DNA of 28,980 bases from an uncultured Peptococcaceae bacterium (GTDB lineage Bacteria > Bacillota > Dehalobacteriia > UBA7702): assembly GCA_937919295.1 (NCBI GenBank), contig CALFRX010000275.1:1-28980 (forward strand), read 5' to 3'. How positions within the stretch are numbered: position 1 is the stretch's first letter; every line of letters starts with the position of its first letter. A program made the translations under genes and the position numbers. Under the pieces are notes generated by a model, which saw nothing but the letters and a program-made list of their open reading frames with translations, was not told where the DNA came from and searched no databases. This document shows positions 22,059-28,980 of this stretch, piece after piece.

Positions 22059-24425
22059 ATGTATATTTCGCGCATTGCAAAAGATGGTAGAGAGCAAACA
22101 ACGAAGCAACATCTACAAGACTCTGCCGATTATGCCTTTCATGTTGGGAAAAAGCTAGAGGCAGCAGAACTATGCCAAACAGCAACGTTATTCCATGACA
22201 TAGGGAAATTCTCATACCAATTTGTCAACTATCTCAGAGAGAGCTTTCACAATGAACAACATGGCGATAAGGCATATCAGAAGGGATCAGTTGTCCATTC
22301 TACCCAAGGAGCCAAATTCATATATCAATTGACCCAAAACAATACTGACATAATAGCGACTTTAACACGAGAAGTTTTATCCATATGCATTGCAAATCAT
22401 CATGGTGGTTTAATGGACGGAATCTCCCCCGATGGAGAAACTCCTTTACAAAACAGGCTTCAAAAAGAAGATGAACATCTTCATTATAACGAAATTATCA
22501 AAGCCGCGGAAGAAGATCAAATCCCAATGGATAAAGCATTAGATATGATCACACGTTGCGAGATCGAGATGAAAGATTTTATTGAGAAATGCAGAGTGAA
22601 TCATTTAAACATCGCCTTTATGATTCATCTCTTCACAAAAAGCATTTTTTCTTGCCTGGTAGACTCCGACCGTTACAATGCCTATTGTTTCGAAATTGAC
22701 AGGCCATCAAAGGCAGAAATAATAATGCCGCCATGGGGGGATTATGCCCAGCGTCTTGAACAGAAAATATCGACTTTTTCAGCCGACTCTGAGATCAACC
22801 GGATTCGTAGGGATATATCCGAAAAATGCCTTGCCGCCGCAAATCGACCCAAAGGAATCTACCGGCTTAACGTGCCTACGGGTGGAGGTAAAACTCTGTC
22901 TAGCTTACGTTTTGCCTTAAGTCATGCAAGAATTCATAAATTCGAACATGTAATCTATGTCATCCCTTACCTTTCAGTACTGGATCAAACAGCAAAAGAT
23001 ATGAAAGATGCTCTTCAGTTTCAACTGAATGACGGCTTCATTTTAGAGCATCATTCTAATTGGATTACCGGCGAAAACCAAGAAGAAGCTCAATCATACC
23101 GTCTCCTGACCGATCGCTGGGATGCCCCGATTGTCATTACAACGCTTGTACAATTTTTAGAAAGTATTTATTCGAGTAAAAGCAGTGATTTGCGCAAATT
23201 TCACAACATGGCCAACGCTGTATTTATATTCGATGAAGTGCAATCGCTACCCACAAAATGCACCTACCTTTTTAACGAGGCAATTAATTATCTTCATTAC
23301 TGTACCGGCTGTTCAATTTTACTGTGTACCGCAACTCAGCCACCGCTTAATAGAGCGGAAAGACCAATAAAGTTATCAAAACCGGAGGAATTGATTCAAG
23401 GCACACAGGAAGCTTTTAAAAAACTCAAGCGTACTACGATTATAGACAAAACGATCCCCGGTGGCTATAGCACAGAAGCACTGCAAACATTCGTGCTTGA
23501 AAAGTACCGGGAAGAGAAAAACTGTTTAATTATTTTGAATACAAAAAAAGATGCCGCCAAGCTTTATTTAGCGCTAAAAAAATATACCGATCAGAATGAA
23601 CAATTACAAGTTGAGCTAATTCATTTAAGCACCCAAATGTGTTCTGCACATCGTTTAGACCAAATCAAAAGAATAAAAGAGAGAAAGCAAAGAAATACCG
23701 TTTGCATTAGCACGCAACTAATCGAAGCAGGCGTTGATATTTCTTTTGGCTGCGTCATTCGCGCCATCGCCGGTCTTGACAGCATTGCCCAAGCCGCGGG
23801 GCGATGTAACCGCAACAGAGAAGACCCGAATGGGAAAAATGTTTATATCGTCAATATTGCAGATGAAAATATTTCTATGCTTCCGGACATTAAATGCGGT
23901 GCCGACATTACTTACCGCATCCTTAGAGAGGGAATATCCGATTTATTATCTTCAGCAGCCATGGAACGGTATTACAATGAATACTTCGAAAAGAAAAAAA
24001 ATCAAATGGCTTATCCAGTGGAAAAAATGGGTAATTTATACGATCTTTTATCAACCAATGGCAAAGGGGTTGGCGCATTTCATAATCAAAATAAAACACA
24101 GCTTCCTGCATTACACCAATCATTCCAAACAGCAGGAGAGCTATTCTCGGTAATCGAACAACGCACTACCAGCGTTTTAACCCCCTATGGAGAGGGCCTA
24201 ACGCTTGCTGAAGAATATAGAAAAGCAGATATTAATAACAGGTACAAGTTAATGCGTCAAATTGGTCGGTATTCCGTCTCCCTATACCCATATCAAATCA
24301 ACGAATTAAATAAAGGAGGTGCTTTATCCTTAATGGGAGATGACTTGCTTGTCATAGACGTTAATTACTACGATAAAAACCTCGGCATTATTTTGAATCC
24401 GGAACTTGAACCATTATTTTTGTAA
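22059..24425 (+). CDS. cas3: Cas3 helicase-nuclease, type I-C
   Basis: Cas3 is recruited by Cascade to R-loops and degrades the target DNA by unwinding and nicking it. The 788-residue protein has an N-terminal HD nuclease domain: HD at 46-47 in TLFHDIGK, His80 in VVHSTQGAKF, HH at 114-115 in ANHHGG and VDSDRYNA near 201-208. An SF2 helicase follows: Walker A TGGGKT (274-279), Walker B/motif II DEVQ (392-395), motif III TAT (424-426) and motif VI QAAGRCNR (578-585). All key residues appear intact. AGGAGG lies 9 bases before the ATG. Codons are AT-rich, unlike the left and right flanks. First large gene of the cas operon. Confidence 0.97.
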   Translation: MYISRIAKDGREQTTKQHLQDSADYAFHVGKKLEAAELCQTATLFHDIGKFSYQFVNYLRESFHNEQHGDKAYQKGSVVHSTQGAKFIYQLTQNNTDIIATLTREVLSICIANHHGGLMDGISPDGETPLQNRLQKEDEHLHYNEIIKAAEEDQIPMDKALDMITRCEIEMKDFIEKCRVNHLNIAFMIHLFTKSIFSCLVDSDRYNAYCFEIDRPSKAEIIMPPWGDYAQRLEQKISTFSADSEINRIRRDISEKCLAAANRPKGIYRLNVPTGGGKTLSSLRFALSHARIHKFEHVIYVIPYLSVLDQTAKDMKDALQFQLNDGFILEHHSNWITGENQEEAQSYRLLTDRWDAPIVITTLVQFLESIYSSKSSDLRKFHNMANAVFIFDEVQSLPTKCTYLFNEAINYLHYCTGCSILLCTATQPPLNRAERPIKLSKPEELIQGTQEAFKKLKRTTIIDKTIPGGYSTEALQTFVLEKYREEKNCLIILNTKKDAAKLYLALKKYTDQNEQLQVELIHLSTQMCSAHRLDQIKRIKERKQRNTVCISTQLIEAGVDISFGCVIRAIAGLDSIAQAAGRCNRNREDPNGKNVYIVNIADENISMLPDIKCGADITYRILREGISDLLSSAAMERYYNEYFEKKKNQMAYPVEKMGNLYDLLSTNGKGVGAFHNQNKTQLPALHQSFQTAGELFSVIEQRTTSVLTPYGEGLTLAEEYRKADINNRYKLMRQIGRYSVSLYPYQINELNKGGALSLMGDDLLVIDVNYYDKNLGIILNPELEPLFL

Positions 24426-24437
24426 GGGGGGAATGCA

Positions 24438-25190
24438 ATGCGACATCGCAACACGGTTGAATTCACTGTTTTCGGGAAATATGCATTATTTTCCGATCCG
24501 ATCACAGGGGTAGGAGGTGAGAAGTTTTCTTACCAAATACCAACATATCAGGCCTTAAAGGGAATTCTTGAGAGCGTATACTGGAAGCCTACATTGATTT
24601 GGTATATTGACGAAGTGCGCGTTATGCATAAGATCCAGACGCAATCAAAAGGTATACGGCCGATAAAGTATAACTCTGGAGAAAACGAACTTGCTTATTA
24701 TACCTATCTAAAAGACGTTTGTTATCAGATCCGGGCACATTTCGAATGGAACCTGAACCGCCCCGAGCTCGCTGCTGATCGCAATGAAAACAAACATCAT
24801 CAAATTGCCCGGCGTATGATTGAACGTGGTGGCCGAAGAGATATTTTTCTTGGTACAAGAGAATGCCAGGGCTATGTTGAGCCGTGCGTTTTTGGCGAGA
24901 GTGCTAGCTTCTATGACAGCTATGGAGAGATTGATTTTGGAGTCATGGTTCATGGCTTTGACTATCCGGATGAAACTGGGAAAGATGAGATGTCCGTACG
25001 TTTATGGAAAAATGCTGTGATGAAAAATGGCAAAATTAATTTCCCATTGCCCACAGAGAATTCCGCTGAGATCTTAACAAGGTTTATCAAGCCGATGAAA
25101 AAGAAAGAATTTGTGCATAAAAAAAGCTTCCTTGGACTTGAGGAACAGGAGCTTAAGGAACTTCTTAACAAAGGAGGTGAGAAAACATGA
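24438..25190 (+). CDS. cas5c: Cas5c (Cas5d), crRNA-processing Cascade subunit
   Basis: In type I-C systems Cas5 replaces Cas6. It cuts pre-crRNA at the repeat and stays on the 5' handle of the crRNA in Cascade. The 250-residue product has an RRM-like fold start (VEFTVFGKYALFSDP). Tyr48 (ESVYWKP) and Lys119-His120 (NENKHHQ) correspond by position to the catalytic Tyr-Lys-His known in Bacillus halodurans Cas5d, so processing activity is probably intact. GGGGGG precedes the ATG by about 7 bases, 12 bases after cas3. Its stop overlaps the cas8c start (ATGA). Confidence 0.95.
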   Translation: MRHRNTVEFTVFGKYALFSDPITGVGGEKFSYQIPTYQALKGILESVYWKPTLIWYIDEVRVMHKIQTQSKGIRPIKYNSGENELAYYTYLKDVCYQIRAHFEWNLNRPELAADRNENKHHQIARRMIERGGRRDIFLGTRECQGYVEPCVFGESASFYDSYGEIDFGVMVHGFDYPDETGKDEMSVRLWKNAVMKNGKINFPLPTENSAEILTRFIKPMKKKEFVHKKSFLGLEEQELKELLNKGGEKT

Positions 25191-27106
25191 GTTGGATACA
25201 AAATCTCTGTAATACCTATGATGCCTGTCATGATATCGCGGGTATCGTTCCAAAAGATAACGGTGACACTCTGATTCCGTTGTGTCATACTGAAAAGAGA
25301 TTAAACTTCATTGTGCATTTGGATATGGAAGGGGTGTTCATTCGGGCAGAAAAGAATAATTCAAAGATTTGTATTCCCTGCACAGAGGAATCAGAAGGCA
25401 GAACAAGCAGAAGTGCAATTAACAAACCCCACCCCTTATTTGATATAAGGAAATATATTACCTATGAAAAGGGAAAAAGATATCTTGAGAACCAAAAAAA
25501 ATGGCTTGACTACTTATTGAAAAACCCCGAACATAACTTTGCTTTTACAATACTATCATCTGTCCATAGGTATATTTCTAAAAATAGTTTAATTGCTGAT
25601 CTGGCCTCTTATGTAAAATCGAAAGACGACTCATTTATAGGCTTTTGCGTAGAAGTCAACGGCGTGCTTGAAGATCGACTGTGGATGATGCCGGAAGTAC
25701 ATGATGCTTGGATTGATTATTATTTGAATGAATATCTGCCCACATCGCAAAAACCCACGGGTATTTGTTACGCAACAGGCAAGCCAGGCGTTGTATACAT
25801 TGAGAATCATCCTAAAAGCATCAATCGTCTTGCAGGAAATGCAAAACTGATTTCAGGAAACGATAAACAAAATTTCACATTCCGCGGTCGTTTTGATAAA
25901 TCCTCCGAGGCTGTCACTGTAAGTTATGAAGCCTCCCAAAGGACACATCAGACTCTGCGCTGGCTGATTGAGTCAAACAATTGCCACCGTTGCGGCACCC
26001 AAGCCATCATTGCATGGGCAGTTGATCACCAACCCGAAGTCCCTGACTTTTTTCAAAACAGCTACGAAATTTACGATGCACTTCCCAAAACCGATGCCGA
26101 AAAAATGATCAGCGCGCACAACCATGTATTTACAGATTATTCGTTAATGATGCGGGAGGCAATGGGGGGCTACGGGAGCCCGGATAGACTCCATCAACAC
26201 ACCCGTTGTATTGCCGTGATGGTCACAGATGCCACAACGAAAAATGCAGGGAGATTATCCATCACATATTATCGTGAATTATTTGAAAACGAGTATAAGG
26301 AGGATATCGATGTATGGCACAATACCTGTAAATGGTACCAACCGTTTGAAAAAAAGGTAGACAATAGCAAGGAGTCCGGCTATTTTATCGGGGCTCCTTC
26401 GATTACCCGTATCCAACATACAATACTGGGAAAACCTCGGTCAGAAAAAGATGCTTCGTATGAAAAACTTGCAAAAGGTCTTCGTGAACAAATAATTCAC
26501 TGTATTTTTGACGGGGGACAGATACCATCATCAATGGTAACTACAGCTATTTACCGCGCTTCCAATCCCCTCGCATTCGAAAACAAAAAAGCAAAAAATT
26601 ACCGTGACCACTGGCGGGAATGGGAATATGTGCTTAGCGCGGCTTGCGCATTAGTCAAACGCTATTATCATGATCATAAAAAGGAGGAGTTTGCGGTGAA
26701 ACTTGAAACAAAAAGAGATGATCGGGAGTATTTGTATGGAAGATTACTTGCCCTCGCGGATTCAATTGAATCTTTGGCAAGATTCAAACAAGGAAACTCA
26801 AAAAGTGATCCCCGTGCCACAAATGCTATTCGCTATATGACCATTTTCTCTCAAAGGCCATTGCGCACATGGAATATGTTAATCTCTCAACAACTGAACC
26901 CATATATTCGACAACTCAACGGGGCAAATTGGTATTTTAATAAAATTGAGGAAGTAAAAATTCTGTTCAAGCAAGGAGATTTTGAAAAAGATACTGCTCT
27001 TGACGGAAGGTACCTCCTAGGCTTTTTTGCACAAAGACAAGCAATTTGGGAAGAAAGAAAAAATAATAAAGGAGATAAACAAAATGAGTTTAACGAAAAA
27101 AGTTGA
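25187..27106 (+). CDS. cas8c: Cas8c (Csd1), large subunit of type I-C Cascade
   Basis: Cas8c recognises the PAM and helps open target DNA. The 639-residue product begins MSWIQNLCNTYDACHDIAG, the Csd1-type N-terminus. It has the conserved central segment ICYATGKPGVVYIENHPKSI and a Cys pair, NCHRCGTQA, around residue 266. The C-terminal part, ALADSIESLARFKQGNSKS through FFAQRQAIW, is the helical domain that is also made separately as Cas11c. The ATG overlaps the cas5c stop (ATGA). The 3' end overlaps cas7 by 23 bases. AT-rich throughout. Confidence 0.95.
   Translation: MSWIQNLCNTYDACHDIAGIVPKDNGDTLIPLCHTEKRLNFIVHLDMEGVFIRAEKNNSKICIPCTEESEGRTSRSAINKPHPLFDIRKYITYEKGKRYLENQKKWLDYLLKNPEHNFAFTILSSVHRYISKNSLIADLASYVKSKDDSFIGFCVEVNGVLEDRLWMMPEVHDAWIDYYLNEYLPTSQKPTGICYATGKPGVVYIENHPKSINRLAGNAKLISGNDKQNFTFRGRFDKSSEAVTVSYEASQRTHQTLRWLIESNNCHRCGTQAIIAWAVDHQPEVPDFFQNSYEIYDALPKTDAEKMISAHNHVFTDYSLMMREAMGGYGSPDRLHQHTRCIAVMVTDATTKNAGRLSITYYRELFENEYKEDIDVWHNTCKWYQPFEKKVDNSKESGYFIGAPSITRIQHTILGKPRSEKDASYEKLAKGLREQIIHCIFDGGQIPSSMVTTAIYRASNPLAFENKKAKNYRDHWREWEYVLSAACALVKRYYHDHKKEEFAVKLETKRDDREYLYGRLLALADSIESLARFKQGNSKSDPRATNAIRYMTIFSQRPLRTWNMLISQQLNPYIRQLNGANWYFNKIEEVKILFKQGDFEKDTALDGRYLLGFFAQRQAIWEERKNNKGDKQNEFNEKS
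26696..27106 (+). CDS. cas11c: Cas11c small subunit from an internal start in cas8c
   Basis: Type I-C Cascade needs a small subunit that is known in several systems to be translated from an internal start within cas8c. Here a strong ribosome-binding site, AAGGAGG (26681-26687), lies 8 bases before an in-frame GTG at codon 504. It gives a 136-residue product starting (M)KLETKRDDREYLYGRLLAL. The size and the purely helical C-terminal content fit Cas11c. This is inference from the site's strength and position. Confidence 0.72.
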   Translation: MKLETKRDDREYLYGRLLALADSIESLARFKQGNSKSDPRATNAIRYMTIFSQRPLRTWNMLISQQLNPYIRQLNGANWYFNKIEEVKILFKQGDFEKDTALDGRYLLGFFAQRQAIWEERKNNKGDKQNEFNEKS

Positions 27107-27983
27107 TTTTTCCATCATTTTTAGCACAACAAAAGCAAATCCCAATGGTGACCCGCTTAATGGCAATCGTCCCCGCACCGACTATGAAGGGTTTGGGGAA
27201 GTATCTGATGTGTGCTTAAAGCGCAAACTACGCAATCGCTTGCAGGATATGGGCGAAGACATCTATGTCCAATCTGATGATAACCGCAAAGCAGGAGACA
27301 CATATCGGAATCTTAGAGAGCGTTTTGAAAAGAATTCAAGGATACAAGCAGAAATAGAAAAACAGCAAGGGGCAACGAACAGAGAAGAATTAGCTAAAAT
27401 TGCTTGTGAAGTATGGTTTGATGTGCGTGCGTTTGGACAAGTATTTGCCTTTAAGAAGGGAAATAACAATGAGGAGGATGAAGGCAGCGACTCAGTATCC
27501 ATTGGCGTACGGGGACCTGTAACAATACAAAATGCGGTCAGTTTAGCTCCTGTTGAAATTCTCTCGCAACAGATCACAAAAAGCGTCAATTTAGAGCCCA
27601 ACAAAAAGGACCCAGACAAAAAAGGGCCCGATACCATGGGCATGAAGCACCGTGTAGAGCATGGCATTTATGTTTCATATGGCAGCATCAACTGCCAACT
27701 GGCGGAAAAGACCGGCTTTTCCGATGAAGACGCGGAAAAAATCAGACAGGCCCTGCTCACCCTCTTTGAAAATGACGCTTCCTCGGCCCGGCCTGACGGC
27801 AGCATGGAAGTCTGCCGCCTCTATTGGTGGCAGCACGATTCCAAAACGCCGAAATTCTCTTCGGCCAAAGTTCACCGCAGCCTCCAAATCAAGGCCAAGG
27901 ATGGCGTTGTCCCCAAATCCATTGATGACTATGAAATTTCCGTAACACCATTGGAAAACTTAGTACCCAAGCTCTATGAGTAA
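27084..27983 (+). CDS. cas7c: Cas7c (Csd2), Cascade backbone subunit, compositionally mosaic
   Basis: Cas7 forms the helical backbone that covers the crRNA spacer. The 299-residue product begins MSLTKKVDFSIIFSTTKANP (NPNGDPLNGNRPR follows), the Csd2 N-terminus. It contains the conserved MGMKHRVEHGIYVSYGSIN and FENDASSARPDGSMEV stretches. I start at the ATG at 27084: GGAG lies 9 bases upstream, while a frame open from 27027 adds 19 residues with no family similarity. The first two thirds are AT-rich like cas3-cas8; the last third, from about 27600-27800, is GC-rich like cas4-cas1. This fits homologous recombination inside the gene. The reading frame is intact across the junction. The 3' end overlaps cas4 by 8 bases. 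Confidence 0.95.
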   Translation: MSLTKKVDFSIIFSTTKANPNGDPLNGNRPRTDYEGFGEVSDVCLKRKLRNRLQDMGEDIYVQSDDNRKAGDTYRNLRERFEKNSRIQAEIEKQQGATNREELAKIACEVWFDVRAFGQVFAFKKGNNNEEDEGSDSVSIGVRGPVTIQNAVSLAPVEILSQQITKSVNLEPNKKDPDKKGPDTMGMKHRVEHGIYVSYGSINCQLAEKTGFSDEDAEKIRQALLTLFENDASSARPDGSMEVCRLYWWQHDSKTPKFSSAKVHRSLQIKAKDGVVPKSIDDYEISVTPLENLVPKLYE

Positions 27984-28653
27984 TCCAGTCTACTCTCCCG
28001 ACGATTACCTGATGATCTCCGGTTTGCAGCACTACTATTTCTGTAAGCGTCAGTGGGGGTTGATCCACATCGGCCAGGCCTGGGCCGACAACGCTTTGAC
28101 GGTGGAGGGGAACCTTCTCCACGCCCAGGCCGACGACCCCTTCTTCACGGAAATCCGCAAGGATCTGCTGATCTCCAGAGCCATGGCAGTATCCTCTGCA
28201 AGCCTTGGGTTTTCCGGTGTTCTCGACGTCGTCGAGTTTCACCAAGAGAAAGACGGCATTCCTCTCCGTGGTCGGGAAGGACGCTGGCAACCGAACATCG
28301 TCGAGTACAAGCACGGCAAGCCCAAAAAGAACAAGTGCGACCTGATGCAGCTGACCGCCCAGGCCATCTGCCTTGAAGAGATGCTTGGCTGTATCATTCA
28401 GTCGGCAGATCTTTTCTACGCTACTCCAAAGCGAAGGACAACGGTGCCCATCGACACTGACCTGCGCCAGGAAATGAAGACGCTGGCCAAGGAACTCCAT
28501 ACAGCCTATGCCGGCGGCGTCATCAGCAAAGCGGAATCCCATAAAAACTGCCCTAAATGCTCTCTTTATGAGCTCTGCATGCCACGGCTGACTTTAAAAC
28601 GGCAGAGCGTCACCAACTATATGAACAGGAATATCGAGGAGCCCTATGCGTAA
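27976..28653 (+). CDS. cas4: Cas4 nuclease, spacer acquisition
   Basis: A RecB-like nuclease with an iron-sulfur cluster that trims prespacers and checks the PAM with Cas1-Cas2. The 225-residue product has YYFCKRQWGLI (first Fe-S Cys, near residue 23), GVLDVVEF (catalytic Asp), IVEYKHGKPKKN (catalytic Glu and Lys) and a C-terminal Cys cluster, NCPKCSLYELC, near 190-200. Composition is GC-rich, unlike cas3-cas8. The start overlaps cas7 by 8 bases (ATGAGTAA) and the end overlaps cas1 by 8 bases. Confidence 0.96.
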   Translation: MSNPVYSPDDYLMISGLQHYYFCKRQWGLIHIGQAWADNALTVEGNLLHAQADDPFFTEIRKDLLISRAMAVSSASLGFSGVLDVVEFHQEKDGIPLRGREGRWQPNIVEYKHGKPKKNKCDLMQLTAQAICLEEMLGCIIQSADLFYATPKRRTTVPIDTDLRQEMKTLAKELHTAYAGGVISKAESHKNCPKCSLYELCMPRLTLKRQSVTNYMNRNIEEPYA

Positions 28654-28980
28654 ACTGAAAAACACGTTATACATCACCTCCCCCGAAGCCTATCTCAGCC
28701 GCGATGGTGATAACATCGTCGTCAAAATCGATCAGAAGGAAGTCGGCAGAAGACCGGTTCATATTCTGGAAAACATCGTCTGCTTCAACTACACCGGCAT
28801 GAACGGGGCTTTGCTGCGGCTCTGCACCGAACACGGCGTCGCCGTCAGCTTTATGGATGCCCGCGGTCATTTTTGCGGACGCATGCAGGGTAAGATCAAC
28901 GGCAATGTCCTGCTGCGGCGCACCCAATACCGCTATGCCGACGACCCGGAGCGCGCGCTGCCGATCTCAAAAGCCATCAT
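28646..28980 (+). CDS. cas1: Cas1 integrase, N-terminal part (cut by window edge)
   Basis: Cas1 with Cas2 inserts new spacers at the array leader. The 111 visible residues begin MRKLKNTLYITSPEAYLSRD and continue with the N-terminal beta-domain pattern (ENIVCFNYTGMNGALLRLC, then HGVAVSFMDARGHFCGRMQG), typical of type I-C Cas1. The catalytic Glu and His lie beyond the edge. The start overlaps cas4 by 8 bases. cas2 and the array are expected to the right of the window. Confidence 0.95.
   Translation, partial: MRKLKNTLYITSPEAYLSRDGDNIVVKIDQKEVGRRPVHILENIVCFNYTGMNGALLRLCTEHGVAVSFMDARGHFCGRMQGKINGNVLLRRTQYRYADDPERALPISKAI

Larger units (their letters stand above)
21610..27700. other. AT-rich segment with donor-like composition
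   Basis: From just left of the cas leader to the middle of cas7 the sequence is clearly AT-richer than the rest of the window. Hand counts: 23521-23580 is 28% GC and 27301-27360 about 33%. Later blocks are 52% (27601-27660), 45% (27661-27720), 50% (27721-27780) and about 63% (27781-27840). cas4 at 28321-28380 is 57%. The left edge coincides with the cysE promoter region. The right edge falls inside cas7, not between genes. The right boundary is imprecise by about 100-200 bases. Confidence 0.7.

Noticed and set aside
27889..28542. A 217-codon open frame antisense to cas7 end and cas4
   Set aside because: It has no recognisable domain and lies opposite a clear Cas4 with intact motifs; long antisense frames are common in GC-rich coding sequence.
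21606..28980. A CRISPR array within the window
   Set aside because: No regularly spaced repeats were found around the cas genes; the array is expected beyond cas1-cas2 outside the right edge.

Overview
The window comes from a low-to-mid GC Bacillota genome, probably Clostridia or Negativicutes; I cannot name the genus. The evidence is gene order. Reading leftward, 9734 to 1335 carries tmk, holB, yaaT/ricT, yabA, a trmN6-like gene, rsmI, metG, tatD and a YabE-like 3D protein, the classic Bacillus-type cluster without the two small genes usually found between tmk and holB. Further right, cysE-cysS-mrnC-rlmB is another typical Bacillota operon.

Layout. 1-993 (+): the end of an HtrA-type protease gene, rlmH and a small membrane protein. 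1335-9734 (-): the nine-gene replication, translation and RNA-modification cluster, with promoters at 9765-9792 and, for the 3D gene, 2417-2446. 9913-11289 (+): argH, with its own promoter and terminator. 11445-16607 (-): a quaternary-amine region with an intact MttB-family methyltransferase gene, a sigma-54 enhancer-binding regulator, and a decayed second MttB gene joined to the decayed C-terminus of a BCCT transporter. The intact gene has a near-perfect sigma-54 promoter and three 18-bp palindromes upstream that look like the regulator's binding sites. 16939-17814 (-): a DegV protein. 18030-21605 (-): cysE-cysS-mrnC-rlmB behind a cysteine T-box leader. 21606-28980 (+): a type I-C CRISPR-Cas operon, cas3-cas5c-cas8c(cas11c)-cas7c-cas4-cas1, running off the right edge. 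No CRISPR array lies in the window.

The main second-look points are in the CRISPR region. The cas operon is compositionally mosaic: from about 21610 into the middle of cas7 it is AT-rich, and from roughly 27600-27800 onward it has the GC of the rest of the window. This suggests that the interference module (cas3-5-8-N-terminal cas7) was replaced by recombination inside a conserved part of cas7, next to an older cas4-cas1. Two short open frames precede cas3, and the second resembles the N-terminus of another Cas3. A lone 24-nt element ending like a type I-C repeat sits in the cysE leader. An internal ribosome-binding site and GTG in cas8c fit separate synthesis of the small subunit Cas11c.

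The housekeeping parts look ordinary. All calls come from reading the sequence; no database search was run.
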